The notes beneath the pieces are model-generated. The model worked only from the letters and a program-made list of their open reading frames with translations, ran no database searches and was not told where the DNA came from. Below, piece by piece: positions 32,489 through 41,456 of a stretch of 64,000 nt of DNA. The stretch covers positions 496,001 to 560,000 of the forward strand of contig NZ_CP064786.1 of assembly GCF_017094485.1 (NCBI RefSeq), given 5' to 3'. The translations under genes were made by a program, and so were the position numbers. This DNA is from Natranaeroarchaeum sulfidigenes (lineage in GTDB: Archaea > Halobacteriota > Halobacteria > Halobacteriales > Natronoarchaeaceae). Within the stretch, counting starts at the first letter, position 1. Each line of letters opens with the position of its first letter.

Positions 32489-32986
32489 ATGCCCGAGATA
32501 GAGATCACCGAGGATCAACAGGAGTATCTTGAGGATCTGCGTTCAGAACTCGAAGCCGACATCGTCGGTCCCTACGGTCACGTCCGCGTCAGCGACGCGG
32601 TGCAGTACCTGATCGACGATCACGATGGGACACTCGACGATGTGCTCGCCGAGGGTGTCGCTGGGGCCGATGCGGATGGGAGCGACGATCAAAACGATGC
32701 CGAGTCCGATATCGACGACGAAGAAACAGACAGCGGCAGTGCCGACGAGGATGCCGAACCCGAGGAGGCAGATAGCGCCGGAGACGAATCGGACAGCGCC
32801 GGAGACGAGGAAAGCCAAAGCGGTGAGGACCGACTCTCCGCGATGATGTCGCTGCTCGACACCCACGACGACAAGTGGCGCGAAACGGACGGCGACGCGC
32901 GCTACGAGGTCGACCTCCCGGATGGGACCACCGAGGACGCCCCGACAAAAGACGACGTGCGGGCAGTGCTGTTCAAAAACTACTGA
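32489..32986 (+). CDS. Acidic haloarchaeal protein of unknown function
   Basis: This 165-residue protein has an N-terminal segment (MPEIEITEDQQEYLEDLRSE, then GHVRVSDAVQYLIDDH) that resembles small helical DNA-binding or RHH-like proteins. A disordered, very acidic middle of about 60 residues follows (E/D/S/G/A), and a C-terminal WRETDGDARYEVDLPDGTTE domain closes it. The TATA-like CCTATTTAATAG (32456-32467) lies about 27 bases before ATG 32489, so the mRNA is leaderless. I do not recognise the family. Confidence 0.65.
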   Translation: MPEIEITEDQQEYLEDLRSELEADIVGPYGHVRVSDAVQYLIDDHDGTLDDVLAEGVAGADADGSDDQNDAESDIDDEETDSGSADEDAEPEEADSAGDESDSAGDEESQSGEDRLSAMMSLLDTHDDKWRETDGDARYEVDLPDGTTEDAPTKDDVRAVLFKNY

Positions 32987-32995
32987 ACGGGACGG

Positions 32996-34060
32996 TCACG
33001 CACTGTGTAGCTTCGGGAACTGCACCTGCAGGAACTGCACCGTGATAACCAGTATGAACGGTCCGAGAAAGATACCGTACCAGCCGAACACGACCGGTCC
33101 GAGTAGATATGCGAACATGATGAGTCCGGTGTGGAAGAGCCGTCCGGACAGGTAAGGTCGCACGTAGGTCCGGATGACGTTGTCGAAGAGGATGCCCATC
33201 ACGACATAGAACACCACTGGGAACCAGAGTGCACGCGGATCGCTCCGGAATGCTGTGATCGCGAGATAGAGCACGACTGAGCCGTACAGAAGGCTCCGAC
33301 CGAACAGCGGAACGACCGAAATAAGCCCGGTAGCGACCCCGAGTAGTATCGCGTGTGGGATCGCGAGTCCCGGCGGCGCGATAAGATTCAGCAGGTTGTA
33401 GATAACCGTGGCGACGAGAGCGATCACGATGATCGTGAGGGTGTACCCGAAGTAGACTGAGGAGAGCCCTCGATCGACCGCACGCAGGTAGACGACGAGG
33501 TCGGTGCCGTCCTCCGCGACAGTCGTTCTGAACCATTCTCCGAGTCGTCGTTCGTCACGGACGAGAAAGAACGCAAAGACGAACGTGAGAAACGCGTTGT
33601 ACGCCTGTGCGGTGAACGTGCCGACGAACCCCCTCGCCAGGGCGACGAGCGTGACCACTGTCGGCTCACTTCGCAAAGTGTCGACGAAGACGTACAGCTG
33701 CTCCTGGCTCGTGGGAATCGCTTCGACGGCGAGACCCGGAAAGAGCGCTTCGATCACTCGTTCGACGTCAGTCGCCTCTATCGCCGCGAGTTCTCCGAGT
33801 ACGAAGACGACGAACACCCCCAGAACCACAACAAAGGGAAAGACGATCAGTCCCAGCGAGAGGGCCGCGGAGAGCCCGGGTGAAACGCCCCGCTGTCGGA
33901 GCCGTCTGGCGACCGGACGCACGACGTAGTACAGAAAGAGTCCGAACACGGCCCAGCCCAGATAGACGGACAGTGTGGTGACCAGAACGAGCGCTAACGC
34001 GAGCGCAAACAGCCACCAGCCGACCCGTTCAGGCCCGCCTGCGTCCGAACGCCAGCGCAT
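32996..34060 (-). CDS. AI-2E family transporter (second copy)
   Basis: This 354-residue membrane protein has the same layout as the copy at 30880-32025: two N-terminal helices, a central loop with RFFLVRDERRLGEWF-like residues, and closing helices including YGIFLGPFILVITVQFLQVQ. ATG 34060 is chosen because the upstream in-frame stretch is Arg-rich noise. The two copies are not close and flank the MTH865-like gene and the acidic gene. Confidence 0.85.
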   Translation of the reverse strand: MRWRSDAGGPERVGWWLFALALALVLVTTLSVYLGWAVFGLFLYYVVRPVARRLRQRGVSPGLSAALSLGLIVFPFVVVLGVFVVFVLGELAAIEATDVERVIEALFPGLAVEAIPTSQEQLYVFVDTLRSEPTVVTLVALARGFVGTFTAQAYNAFLTFVFAFFLVRDERRLGEWFRTTVAEDGTDLVVYLRAVDRGLSSVYFGYTLTIIVIALVATVIYNLLNLIAPPGLAIPHAILLGVATGLISVVPLFGRSLLYGSVVLYLAITAFRSDPRALWFPVVFYVVMGILFDNVIRTYVRPYLSGRLFHTGLIMFAYLLGPVVFGWYGIFLGPFILVITVQFLQVQFPKLHSA

Positions 34061-34272
34061 ACGGTGTATTACTTCGGTTCGAGCACGTATAGACGGCGTT
34101 GGCAAACGCTTTTTACCCGACCGGTGGTCGAACCGACGACCCCACGATTGACGGTTCTCGTCGCACAATCGGTGAGTACCCGGGCCGTCGTCTGCGGCGT
34201 ATACTGCTAGCGCAGGAGGAACGGTAGCCGCTCGGTTCGGGGTCTTGCGTCGAATCCAGCGACAGGAACGTG

Positions 34273-34458
34273 CTACTCGGCGTCGGCGTTCTTTTTCACT
34301 TCGGTGACCATGACGTCCCAGTCGGGATGCTCGTCGCCGTTTCGACAGTCCCACCCGCCTTCGACCTCGACGTCGTTGGCGTCGGCTTTGCGGAGCAGCG
34401 ACGCGAGTGCAGCCTGAAATTCCCCTTCCGAGATGATCGCAGATTCGGTTCGATCCAT
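34273..34458 (-). CDS. Small haloarchaeal protein of unknown function
   Basis: This 61-residue protein is MDRTESAIISEGEFQAALAS followed by a helical segment and DCRNGDEHPDWDVMVTEVKK. It has one Cys, conserved-looking Trp and His residues, and no membrane segment. Its ATG overlaps the stop of the HalOD1 gene (ATGA at 34458), so both are translated from one mRNA. It is probably a partner of the HalOD1 protein. Confidence 0.65.
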   Translation of the reverse strand: MDRTESAIISEGEFQAALASLLRKADANDVEVEGGWDCRNGDEHPDWDVMVTEVKKNADAE

Positions 34459-34796
34459 CAGTTGATACCCTCGGCTATGTCAGCTGCTGGTCCCTCGTCG
34501 GGCGGCGTGAGATCGACGATCCCGTCGGTCGAGACGGAGATCTCGTAGCCCTCGAACTCAAAGGACACGTTCGTATCGTCATCTGCGTGGTCGACCACAT
34601 CATTCAACGCATCGGTGTCTACCGAGTACTGAATCGGTTCTAGCTCGATCGGGTCGACATCTAACACGCTCGAAAGCGAACTCACGACGGCCATATCTGC
34701 CGAACACGTCTCGCGGTCGTACCGGGCACGATAGCTCTGTGACTGGCGCGAAAACTCCAGTGACTGCAGTCGACACCCGTTCCATGTCTTGCTCAT
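34458..34796 (-). CDS. HalOD1 output domain protein
   Basis: This 112-residue protein has a C-terminal HalOD1-type domain: MAVVSSLSSVLDVDPIELEP, IQYSVDTDALNDVVDH and VSFEFEGYEISVSTDGIVDL. HalOD1 is found alone or attached to response-regulator receivers in Halobacteria and is a presumed signalling output. ATG 34796 fits the family. It overlaps the next small gene by 4 bases. Confidence 0.82.
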   Translation of the reverse strand: MSKTWNGCRLQSLEFSRQSQSYRARYDRETCSADMAVVSSLSSVLDVDPIELEPIQYSVDTDALNDVVDHADDDTNVSFEFEGYEISVSTDGIVDLTPPDEGPAADIAEGIN

Positions 34797-34872
34797 AACA
34801 AGTGGTTTAGTCGGCTTGAGCGTTTGAAATTGAGCACTGACTATACAGAATCTATATAAGTAAATCAGCACG

Positions 34873-35514
34873 CTACTCCGTCATCAGTGTGGCGTCGATA
34901 AGCCGTCGATGGCCGCGCCTGAGCCGTGAGGACAGGGATTGCTGGGCGATACCGAGTTCGTCGGCGATCTCCTCGAGCGAGGCGGTCCGGGGCGAATCGA
35001 AGTAGCCCCGTTCGAAGGCCAGCACGAGTGCCTCCTCCTGGGTATCCGTCAGTTCGTAGCCCTCTCCGTGTATGGGTAACAGGGAGTGAACGGCCGTGAT
35101 CGTAATCGGAATATCGTTATCCTGACAGTACGACCGGAACTCGCTGATCTCCGCGCGCTGCTCACTGCGAACCTCGAACTTCCAGCCGTCGGCCGTCCCG
35201 ATCCCCGAGAGAACGACGAGGTTCGTTTCCGCGAGGGCGTCCAGGATCCCCACGTACTCCCGATCCCACTCGACGCGCATGAGATACTCCTGTTCGACGC
35301 TGTCGACGAGTTCGATCTCGTTCGTCCCCTCGTGGGATTTAAACGCCGCCTCGATGTCCGTCGCCTCGGCTCCCCGAACCCAGAAGTACGGGATGATCAC
35401 CGTCTCGTGGGGGATGAGCCGTTCCAGTTCGACGGTCACCGTCGGGAGGGTCTCGAAGACGGTCCCGAGCGGGAACTCGGCGGCCGGGCTGGTGAACTCC
35501 ATGACCGTGGCCAT
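34873..35514 (-). CDS. Bat-type (HTH_10) transcriptional regulator
   Basis: This 213-residue protein has an N-terminal sensory half with alpha/beta pattern (MATVMEFTSPAAEFPLGTVF) and a C-terminal bacterioopsin-activator HTH_10 domain starting at YELTDTQEEALVLAFERGYF, with ASLEEIADELGIAQQSLSSR as the recognition unit. It is divergent from a paralogue at 35692. Palindromic repeats between them are probably their targets. The signal sensed is unknown. Confidence 0.9.
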   Translation of the reverse strand: MATVMEFTSPAAEFPLGTVFETLPTVTVELERLIPHETVIIPYFWVRGAEATDIEAAFKSHEGTNEIELVDSVEQEYLMRVEWDREYVGILDALAETNLVVLSGIGTADGWKFEVRSEQRAEISEFRSYCQDNDIPITITAVHSLLPIHGEGYELTDTQEEALVLAFERGYFDSPRTASLEEIADELGIAQQSLSSRLRRGHRRLIDATLMTE

Positions 35515-35691
35515 AGACTTTCATAGGGTGGTACCGTGTATAACACCAAGTGATGGTGTACCAAGCCACACAGTTGGACACTGACCGGAAGCCGAGCGCC
35601 GCGTTGCGGACTCGAACAGCACCGAACGAGGGGTGCTTGGTATACCAAGCCACCACATTTTGTACGGGCATACTAAATGGGGGAGTACTAA
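35515..35691. promoter_or_regulatory. Divergent promoter region with palindromic repeats
   Basis: GCTTGGTATACCAAGC (35635-35650) is a perfect 16-bp palindrome. Its right part is repeated 84 bases away: TGGTGTACCAAGCCAC at 35554-35569 against TGGTATACCAAGCCAC at 35638-35653, one mismatch. A third element, ACACCA-AGTGA-TGGTGT, is at 35543-35559. These sit between two bat-type regulators and are likely cooperative operators. Confidence 0.7.
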
Positions 35692-36345
35692 ATGAGCGTA
35701 ATTGCGGAATTTCGAGTACCGGCGGGTGAGTTCGAACTCGGGCGTATTCTCACCGTCGCCGGAACCACTTCTATCGAACTCGAAAGTCTCGTTCCGACTG
35801 GCGAAGCGACCGTTCCCCTGTTCTGGATCCACGACGTCTCCCGGGATTCGTTTACCGAGCGGATCGAGGAACATCCGACCGTCAACGACGCGACTACAGT
35901 GGATGTCTTTGAGGGGCGGACGCTGTTTACGCTCGACTGGGACGCAAATCAGGACCACCTGTTTGCCGGAATCGGCGAGTACGATGGCCATCTCCTGAGC
36001 GCCGTGGGCACGGCCGATACCTGGAAGTTCGAGATCCGCTTTCCGGAACACGAGTTGCTCACGAAGTTTACGGATCATTGCGAGCGGGCGTCAATTTCAC
36101 TGGAGATAACGCGCATCTACAATCCGACGGAACCGGATGCCGGGCCGTGGTACGGGCTGACCGAGCGCCAGCGGGAGGCGATGGAACTCGCCATCCAGAT
36201 GGGCTACTACGAGATCCCCCGTGGCTGTACCACGAACGAACTCGCCGCGGAACTGGGCATTTCTGATCAGGCTGTGACCGAACGGCTCCGACGGGCAATC
36301 GTTACGCTGGCGAAAAACACGCTCGTACCGAGCGACTCCGCATAG
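35692..36345 (+). CDS. Bat-type (HTH_10) transcriptional regulator, paralogue
   Basis: This 217-residue protein is co-linear with the divergent gene at 34873-35514. It has MSVIAEFRVPAGEFELGRIL at the start, a shared motif VGTADTWKFEIRFPEH against GTADGWKFEVRSEQ, and the HTH_10 domain YGLTERQREAMELAIQMGYY with CTTNELAAELGISDQAVTER. The pair probably arose by duplication and may cross-regulate. The DUF7344-like gene follows 101 bases later. Confidence 0.9.
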   Translation: MSVIAEFRVPAGEFELGRILTVAGTTSIELESLVPTGEATVPLFWIHDVSRDSFTERIEEHPTVNDATTVDVFEGRTLFTLDWDANQDHLFAGIGEYDGHLLSAVGTADTWKFEIRFPEHELLTKFTDHCERASISLEITRIYNPTEPDAGPWYGLTERQREAMELAIQMGYYEIPRGCTTNELAAELGISDQAVTERLRRAIVTLAKNTLVPSDSA

Positions 36346-36446
36346 TCGCATTGTGTATCAGGGCAAACGGTGAGATGACTCGATAGCGTGGTACTGAGTA
36401 TGAGTGAGACTCTTGGTTGGACGCAGACGACACGGGTGACCCACAA

Positions 36447-36797
36447 ATGACGACGAATACCCCCACCGAAAGTGAAACAGCACCGACGGAGGAACTGTTC
36501 GAGGCAGTTGCCAGCGAACCCCGACAGGTAGCCCTCCACACCATAGCGGCGACCGAGGAGCGGCCGATCGAACTAGATCATCTCGCCGGGCGTGTCGCTG
36601 GAGAGGTACACGTGGGCGGACCGACCATGACCGAGGCAGAGCGCGTTCGAATCGCGCTCCATCACAACCATCTCCCGAAACTGGAAGCGACGGGACTGAT
36701 ACAGTACGATGCGGACGCGAAGACCGTCGACGTGGTGGGGGATGGACTGGACCAACGGATCCTCGCACTGATCGAGCCGAACGGGACGGCTGACTGA
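36447..36797 (+). CDS. DUF7344-like winged-helix protein
   Basis: This 116-residue protein has the haloarchaeal winged-helix pattern LFEAVASEPRQVALHTIAAT, then an ELDHLAGRVAG segment and IALHHNHLPKLEATGLIQYD, ending with a short amphipathic tail. It probably acts as a transcriptional regulator. ATG 36447 is preferred over an in-frame GTG-type start 30 bases upstream. An element similar to one before the bat gene at 34873 (about 36383-36404) lies in its promoter region. Confidence 0.75.
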   Translation: MTTNTPTESETAPTEELFEAVASEPRQVALHTIAATEERPIELDHLAGRVAGEVHVGGPTMTEAERVRIALHHNHLPKLEATGLIQYDADAKTVDVVGDGLDQRILALIEPNGTAD

Positions 36798-36894
36798 GCG
36801 CTCTGTCGGCGGGACACTCCTCGTCAGTATCGGTGGTTCTCGGAGCCTGAGAAACCATGAAACCATTACAATAATCTGGTGAGTAGTGATAGGT

Positions 36895-37326
36895 ATGGAG
36901 TATCTCGTGGCAACCGACGGCTCCGCAGTCAGCGATACGGCGATCGAACACGCGGCCGAGCAGGCCGGACTGGTCGACGCCGACCTGAAAATCGTCCACG
37001 TCCTGACGCCTGAGACCGAACTGGTCGACGGACAGGTCGTGTTGCCCGGCGAGGACGCCGCCTTGGAACAGGGCGAACGGATCGTCGAACACGCGGCGCG
37101 GCTGGCGAAAGACGTGGTCGAAGGGTTCGAGACGGATGTCGAATGTACGACGGAACTGCTCACAGGGCGGCCTGCGGACGCGATCACGACGCACGCCGAG
37201 GAGCAGGGTTTCGACAGTATCTACGTCGGCCACCGGGGCCTGTCGGACCGGTCGGAGTACGTCGTGGGGAGCGTCGCAAAGACCGTCGTCGACAAGACGA
37301 CAGTCCCCGTGACAATCGTCAAATAG
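36895..37326 (+). CDS. UspA-type universal stress protein
   Basis: This 143-residue Rossmann-like protein begins MEYLVATDGSAVSDTAIEHA. The ATP-binding signature G-2X-G-9X-G-S is present as GHRGLSDRSEYVVGS near the end. It is likely an ATP-binding dimer. ATG 36895 is preferred; a GTG three codons upstream at 36886 is possible. Confidence 0.92.
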   Translation: MEYLVATDGSAVSDTAIEHAAEQAGLVDADLKIVHVLTPETELVDGQVVLPGEDAALEQGERIVEHAARLAKDVVEGFETDVECTTELLTGRPADAITTHAEEQGFDSIYVGHRGLSDRSEYVVGSVAKTVVDKTTVPVTIVK

Positions 37327-37350
37327 CCCGGAAAGACGTCGAACACAGGC

Positions 37351-37524
37351 TTACTCGCCCATGGGTGGCTTCGGAGCCATCACGATCCCGAGCGCGATCG
37401 ATAGCAGACCAGCAACGGCTCCGATCAGCAGGATTCCCCACTGTGGGTAGCCCGAGACCGCCGCGCCCGCCGCTGCGGAGACGAGCATGACGCCGATCGC
37501 GATGGGAAGCTGGTGAGAGTCCAT
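37351..37524 (-). CDS. 57-residue two-helix membrane protein
   Basis: This small protein has two hydrophobic helices (LPIAIGVMLVSAAAGAAVSG and WGILLIGAVAGLLSIALGIV) and a short PKPPMGE tail. Its ATG (37524) overlaps the stop of the M50 protease gene by ATGA, so it is co-translated with it. It may be a subunit or regulator of the protease. I know no named family. Confidence 0.65.
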   Translation of the reverse strand: MDSHQLPIAIGVMLVSAAAGAAVSGYPQWGILLIGAVAGLLSIALGIVMAPKPPMGE

Positions 37525-38156
37525 CAGAGACCGAACCCGATCCGGGTGAAGACGAGGTAGGTCAGGAGGAGACACGGTGCGAACACGACGAGGAAGACGG
37601 GCTTGCTCCAGTCGAACACCGTCTTCCCATCGAGCGGGCCAAAGGGGATCATGTTGAACGTCGCCAGGAAGACGTTGATGAAGACGCCAAAGCGGCCGAT
37701 CTGTTCGACGAACACGATCGGGACGAACACGAGCGGGAGGAAGACGGCCGCGAGCGCGAGGTTCACCGCCGGTCCGGCGAGTGCGATCAGGCCGTTCTCG
37801 GCGAGCGTGATCCGGCCACGATGGTGGACCGCGCCGGGTGCGGCGAAGATGAAGCCGATAATCGCACTCATAATTGCGAGAAAGAGCATGCCGTAGTCGG
37901 CGCGGAACTCGGCGACCTGTCCGAACCGGACTGCAGCGACCTTGTGGGCGAGTTCGTGCAGGATAAAGCCGACGCCCACGGTGACCATCGAGAGGACGAA
38001 GATCCCGCCGACGCTTGCCGTGCCACCCGCCATGTGCAGGAAGATGAAGATCGCGAAGGCGACGCCCAGCGCGATCCACGCGATGGCCAGGTCTCGTTTC
38101 TCGTCGGTGCTAAAGGTCAACTCTCGTCGCCGTGTTCGGGTCGGTACGCCTGCCAT
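37524..38156 (-). CDS. M50 site-2-protease family intramembrane metalloprotease
   Basis: This 210-residue polytopic protein has the zinc motif HELAH at about residues 68-72 and a second zinc-ligand motif in MIPFGPLDGKTVF near residue 170. About six helices are visible. Family members cleave transmembrane signals. It is 2 bases downstream of the TraB-family gene and overlaps the small membrane gene downstream, which implies one operon. No substrate-type gene (anti-sigma factor) is adjacent. Confidence 0.87.
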   Translation of the reverse strand: MAGVPTRTRRRELTFSTDEKRDLAIAWIALGVAFAIFIFLHMAGGTASVGGIFVLSMVTVGVGFILHELAHKVAAVRFGQVAEFRADYGMLFLAIMSAIIGFIFAAPGAVHHRGRITLAENGLIALAGPAVNLALAAVFLPLVFVPIVFVEQIGRFGVFINVFLATFNMIPFGPLDGKTVFDWSKPVFLVVFAPCLLLTYLVFTRIGFGL

Positions 38157-38158
38157 GG

Positions 38159-39919
38159 TCAGGGAAGCAGGCCGCGGACGATCTCCGCGCCGTTCCGTGC
38201 GCCGTTGATCAGTTCGTTGCCGACGCCGCTGAGCCCGCCGATCTCGGGTGCCATGTAGGGCACCACGACCGTAATGAAGAGGAAACTGGCGATGATCGAG
38301 CCGATGTTCGTCAGCGCGACAACCGTGATCAGCCGGAACAGTGGCACCTCGAACATCCGGTCGATCAGCTCGGAGATCGGGCTCTCCGTATCGTCGAGGA
38401 TCTCGTTTAGGGTCCCGATGTCGCTGACATTAACGGGGCGCTTTCGCAGTTCCATATAGCCGGTGAACCAGCCGGGTGCGAGCATCGGATTGATGCTGGT
38501 CAGCCACGCGACCGCACCGCCGACGCCCGCGCTCGACCAGTGTGCGCCGCCGAGTCGGGCAAGGCCGAAGGCAAAGACGCCATTGATCAGGAACCACGCG
38601 GCAAACAGCCGCAGGAGAAAGCCGTCTTCGACGCCCGCAAGCAGAAGGAGGACGAAGAAGGCCGCGAAGCCAACAGTAAACAGGTAGCCGACCGCCTTGC
38701 CGATCGAGAATCGGCGTTGTTTCGCGGTCGTCGAGATCGATTGCATATCCGGTAGCGTCGTCGGCTGATCGAGATAGCGCTCGATCCCGGCCTGATGGCC
38801 TGCCCCGACCACAGCGACGACGTTGTATCCGTTTGCACGTAACGCGTTGAGCTTGTGTGCGATGAAGGCGTCCCGCTCGTCGATCAGCGCTTCCGCACCG
38901 CGGGGACTGAACCGGCGGAACTCCTCCATCATCGCCGAGACGACATCGCCGTCGGTGAGCTCCTCGATGTCGAACTCCTCGTCGATCCCCTCGACCTCCT
39001 CCATCGAGGCGTCGAGCGCGAGACCGATCAGCGTGCCGACGAGCAGGCCGACCGCCCCGCCAGCAGCGACGCCAGTGCCGAGCCGGAGCGCCGTGACGCC
39101 GTAGCCCTCGAAGGTTGCCGGGCCGAAGAAGCCAAGCGGAGCGGCCCCGCTCGTGACGAGCGCAACGGCCGCGGCGATACCGGCGACAGCACCGACCAGT
39201 AATCGGGTCGTAAAGCCATCGAGCGGGAGTCCGGGTGGTGGCCGGAGCGTCGGCAAGAAGAGGAAGCCGAGTACGAGCCCGGCGATAGCTCCGAACGAGA
39301 CTGCGCCGACGAGCTGGAGGAGTCCAGCGCTCGTCACCCCCAGCGTCAGCAGTTCGCCGTAACCCAGTGCGGGCGCGAGGAAGACGCCGGCGATCGCGCC
39401 GAGGAACATCCCGATGACGCCGCCGCCGACCACGCCGAGGGTTCGTGGATCGGTGATCCCGAGCGCGAGTCCGCCGACGAGTTTCGCCTTCTCGCCGATC
39501 GAGAGTCTCGTCCAGAAGCGCTGCATCGTGACCTGAATATCCCGGTCGACGAGCGCGACGCCCATCCCGAGTTCTTCGGCCGTGTCGATCCCTGCCCGCA
39601 TGTCCGCGCCCGGTTCGATGTCGAACCTCTCTCCCATGCGTGTCTGGACGTACGATAGCATCCAGTAGGCGAGGAACTGGAAGACGGTGTTACCGCTAAG
39701 CAGGTCCTTGGCCTCGATATCGTCGGGCGTTTCGCCCTGCATCTGCCGATACCGCCCCTCGTCGAGTTCGACCGCGACGACGTCCGGGCGCTCCTCGCGG
39801 ATCTGCGCTTCGACCCGCTCGGCGCTTTCGGCGGAGACGTGGGCCGTCCCGACGACGGTTACGCTCCCTTCCCCCGACGGGACGGCGTCCACGTCCTCGG
39901 CTTCCGCTGCGTCGGTCAT
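38159..39919 (-). CDS. TraB/PrgY-family membrane protein
   Basis: This 586-residue protein has an N-terminal TraB domain with GTAHVSAESAERVEAQIREE and VVAVELDEGRYRQM, and a His-containing VVGAGHQAGIERYL. A long membrane region with about ten helices in two blocks follows. The TraB (Tiki-like) fold is a possible metalloprotease. In bacteria PrgY reduces pheromone activity; in archaea the function is unknown. It is coupled to the M50 protease downstream. Confidence 0.88.
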   Translation of the reverse strand: MTDAAEAEDVDAVPSGEGSVTVVGTAHVSAESAERVEAQIREERPDVVAVELDEGRYRQMQGETPDDIEAKDLLSGNTVFQFLAYWMLSYVQTRMGERFDIEPGADMRAGIDTAEELGMGVALVDRDIQVTMQRFWTRLSIGEKAKLVGGLALGITDPRTLGVVGGGVIGMFLGAIAGVFLAPALGYGELLTLGVTSAGLLQLVGAVSFGAIAGLVLGFLFLPTLRPPPGLPLDGFTTRLLVGAVAGIAAAVALVTSGAAPLGFFGPATFEGYGVTALRLGTGVAAGGAVGLLVGTLIGLALDASMEEVEGIDEEFDIEELTDGDVVSAMMEEFRRFSPRGAEALIDERDAFIAHKLNALRANGYNVVAVVGAGHQAGIERYLDQPTTLPDMQSISTTAKQRRFSIGKAVGYLFTVGFAAFFVLLLLAGVEDGFLLRLFAAWFLINGVFAFGLARLGGAHWSSAGVGGAVAWLTSINPMLAPGWFTGYMELRKRPVNVSDIGTLNEILDDTESPISELIDRMFEVPLFRLITVVALTNIGSIIASFLFITVVVPYMAPEIGGLSGVGNELINGARNGAEIVRGLLP

Positions 39920-40031
39920 CTACGGCGACATATACGGGCGCGGTTTTTACGCTTGTCGTGTCACGGGTTCCGTACCTCCGATATCGACAGCCGATCGTAG
40001 CACACTTGCCACGTCTCCGACGAGTTCGAGT

Positions 40032-40481
40032 ATGCCGACAAACCTCCTCGATTCGTACATCGAGAACCGCGAGATGGTCCAGCCAAACCACGCCAACAGC
40101 CTCGAAACCGCCCACGGAGGCAACGTCGTCAAGTGGATGGACGAGGTCGGCGGGATGGCCGCGATGCGCTTTGCGGGCGAGACCTGCGTCACCGCCCGGA
40201 TGGATCGGGTCGATTTCAAGCGGCCGATCGAGGTCGGCGATACCGCGCTGATCGAGGCGTACGTCTACGCGGCCGGAACGTCGAGCGTCCGCGTGCGAGT
40301 CCAGACCTACCGTGAGAACCCGCGTACTGCCGAGACAGAACAGACCGCAGACTCCTATTTCATCTACGTCGCTATCGACGAGGATCGGAATACCGTGGAA
40401 GTTCCGGATCTCGTCGTCGATTCGGAGCGTGAAGAACAGCTGCGCCAGCAGGCACTGGCCGGAGAAAACGGCGACTACTAA
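40032..40481 (+). CDS. Acyl-CoA thioesterase (hotdog fold)
   Basis: This 149-residue protein has the YciA/BFIT-like hotdog signature: MVQPNHANSLETAHGGNVVK, WMDEVGGMAAMRFAGETCVT and DFKRPIEVGD. It hydrolyses acyl-CoA. The ATG at 40032 fits the family start. It is followed closely by the convergent DUF6159 gene (3-base gap). Confidence 0.88.
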   Translation: MPTNLLDSYIENREMVQPNHANSLETAHGGNVVKWMDEVGGMAAMRFAGETCVTARMDRVDFKRPIEVGDTALIEAYVYAAGTSSVRVRVQTYRENPRTAETEQTADSYFIYVAIDEDRNTVEVPDLVVDSEREEQLRQQALAGENGDY

Positions 40482-40484
40482 CGC

Positions 40485-41399
40485 TCAGTCGTCGACGAAG
40501 GTCCCCGAGATCGGCCCACGACTACTGCCCGTATTTGCTTTCTGTTCGGTCCGTCCCCCGAGCGTCTCGAAGTCGAAGTTGTCGAACTGATCCGGTTTGA
40601 CACCCTCCTGAGCGTAGACGTACAGTGCCGTCTTCGCGATACCCCAGATCGTCTGGCTAAGGAGGTAACTGAAGGTGATCGCGACCGCGACGAAGACGAT
40701 CGCAAGCACGATACCGACGCCGGGGAGCGCCGTCGCCACGACGGCAGACAGCGCAAGCGCAACGACGATGAAGCCAACGCCAAACAGCAAGACGATCCCC
40801 GTGATCCCAAAGCCAGCCCCGAGCGTCTCCCCCCAGGTGTCTTTGAACGTCCCACCGCTCTTTTTGAACATCTCCGTCGTCGAAACGTCCTCGAAGACGA
40901 TGACGGGGACGATAAAGAAGGTCATAATCGACCAGCCCAGTGCGAACAGCGACCGCATGATGGCCGCAACCGGACTATCGGAGTTCTCCAGTATCCGGAA
41001 GAGGATACTGACCGTCGCGGAGATCAGCGCCCAGACGACGATCGGTCCGAGCTGATCGTTGATCGCGGACATGCTCGACCGAATCCCCGGCTCGCGCCCG
41101 TGAAACGCCTCGTTCGAGGCATACACCAGCGCCGCAGAGAAGTACGTGCTGAAGAAGGTCGTCACGAAGTACAGCACGAACAGGACGACGTACTCCAGTC
41201 CACCGCCGATGAACTCCGCAAGCACCATCGGGAGGAAAAAGAGCACGAGAAAGAAGATACTCGAAATCGCCGCCAGAAGCGGGAAGATCATCAGCTTCGG
41301 GTGGTCGCGGATCACACCGACGCTATCCTTCGTGAGCGTCCAGCCGGTCTTCAGGCGGTCAAAAAAGCCCAGTCCGCCCGAGCGTGTGTTGGTTGCCAT
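40485..41399 (-). CDS. DUF6159-type polytopic membrane protein
   Basis: This 304-residue protein has about six hydrophobic helices: IRDHPKLMIFPLLAAISSIF, LFFLPMVLAEFIGGGL and a FFSTYFSAALVYASNEAFHG motif. The C-terminus is hydrophilic. The family has no assigned function. Confidence 0.7.
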   Translation of the reverse strand: MATNTRSGGLGFFDRLKTGWTLTKDSVGVIRDHPKLMIFPLLAAISSIFFLVLFFLPMVLAEFIGGGLEYVVLFVLYFVTTFFSTYFSAALVYASNEAFHGREPGIRSSMSAINDQLGPIVVWALISATVSILFRILENSDSPVAAIMRSLFALGWSIMTFFIVPVIVFEDVSTTEMFKKSGGTFKDTWGETLGAGFGITGIVLLFGVGFIVVALALSAVVATALPGVGIVLAIVFVAVAITFSYLLSQTIWGIAKTALYVYAQEGVKPDQFDNFDFETLGGRTEQKANTGSSRGPISGTFVDD

Positions 41400-41456
41400 A
41401 CCCTGGAGAATACCCCACCTGACTTAATATTGGCGGATGTCGAAGCGAAAAATCTG

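Noticed and set aside
30880-34060. Two AI-2E family genes as a quorum-sensing locus
   Set aside because: Halophile members of the family include sodium/proton antiporters, no signal synthase or receptor is near, and the copies look unlinked in function.
38159-39919. Long Arg/Ser-rich frames on the strand opposite many genes
   Set aside because: They lie wholly inside well supported genes and have the composition expected from reading GC-rich acidic genes in other frames.
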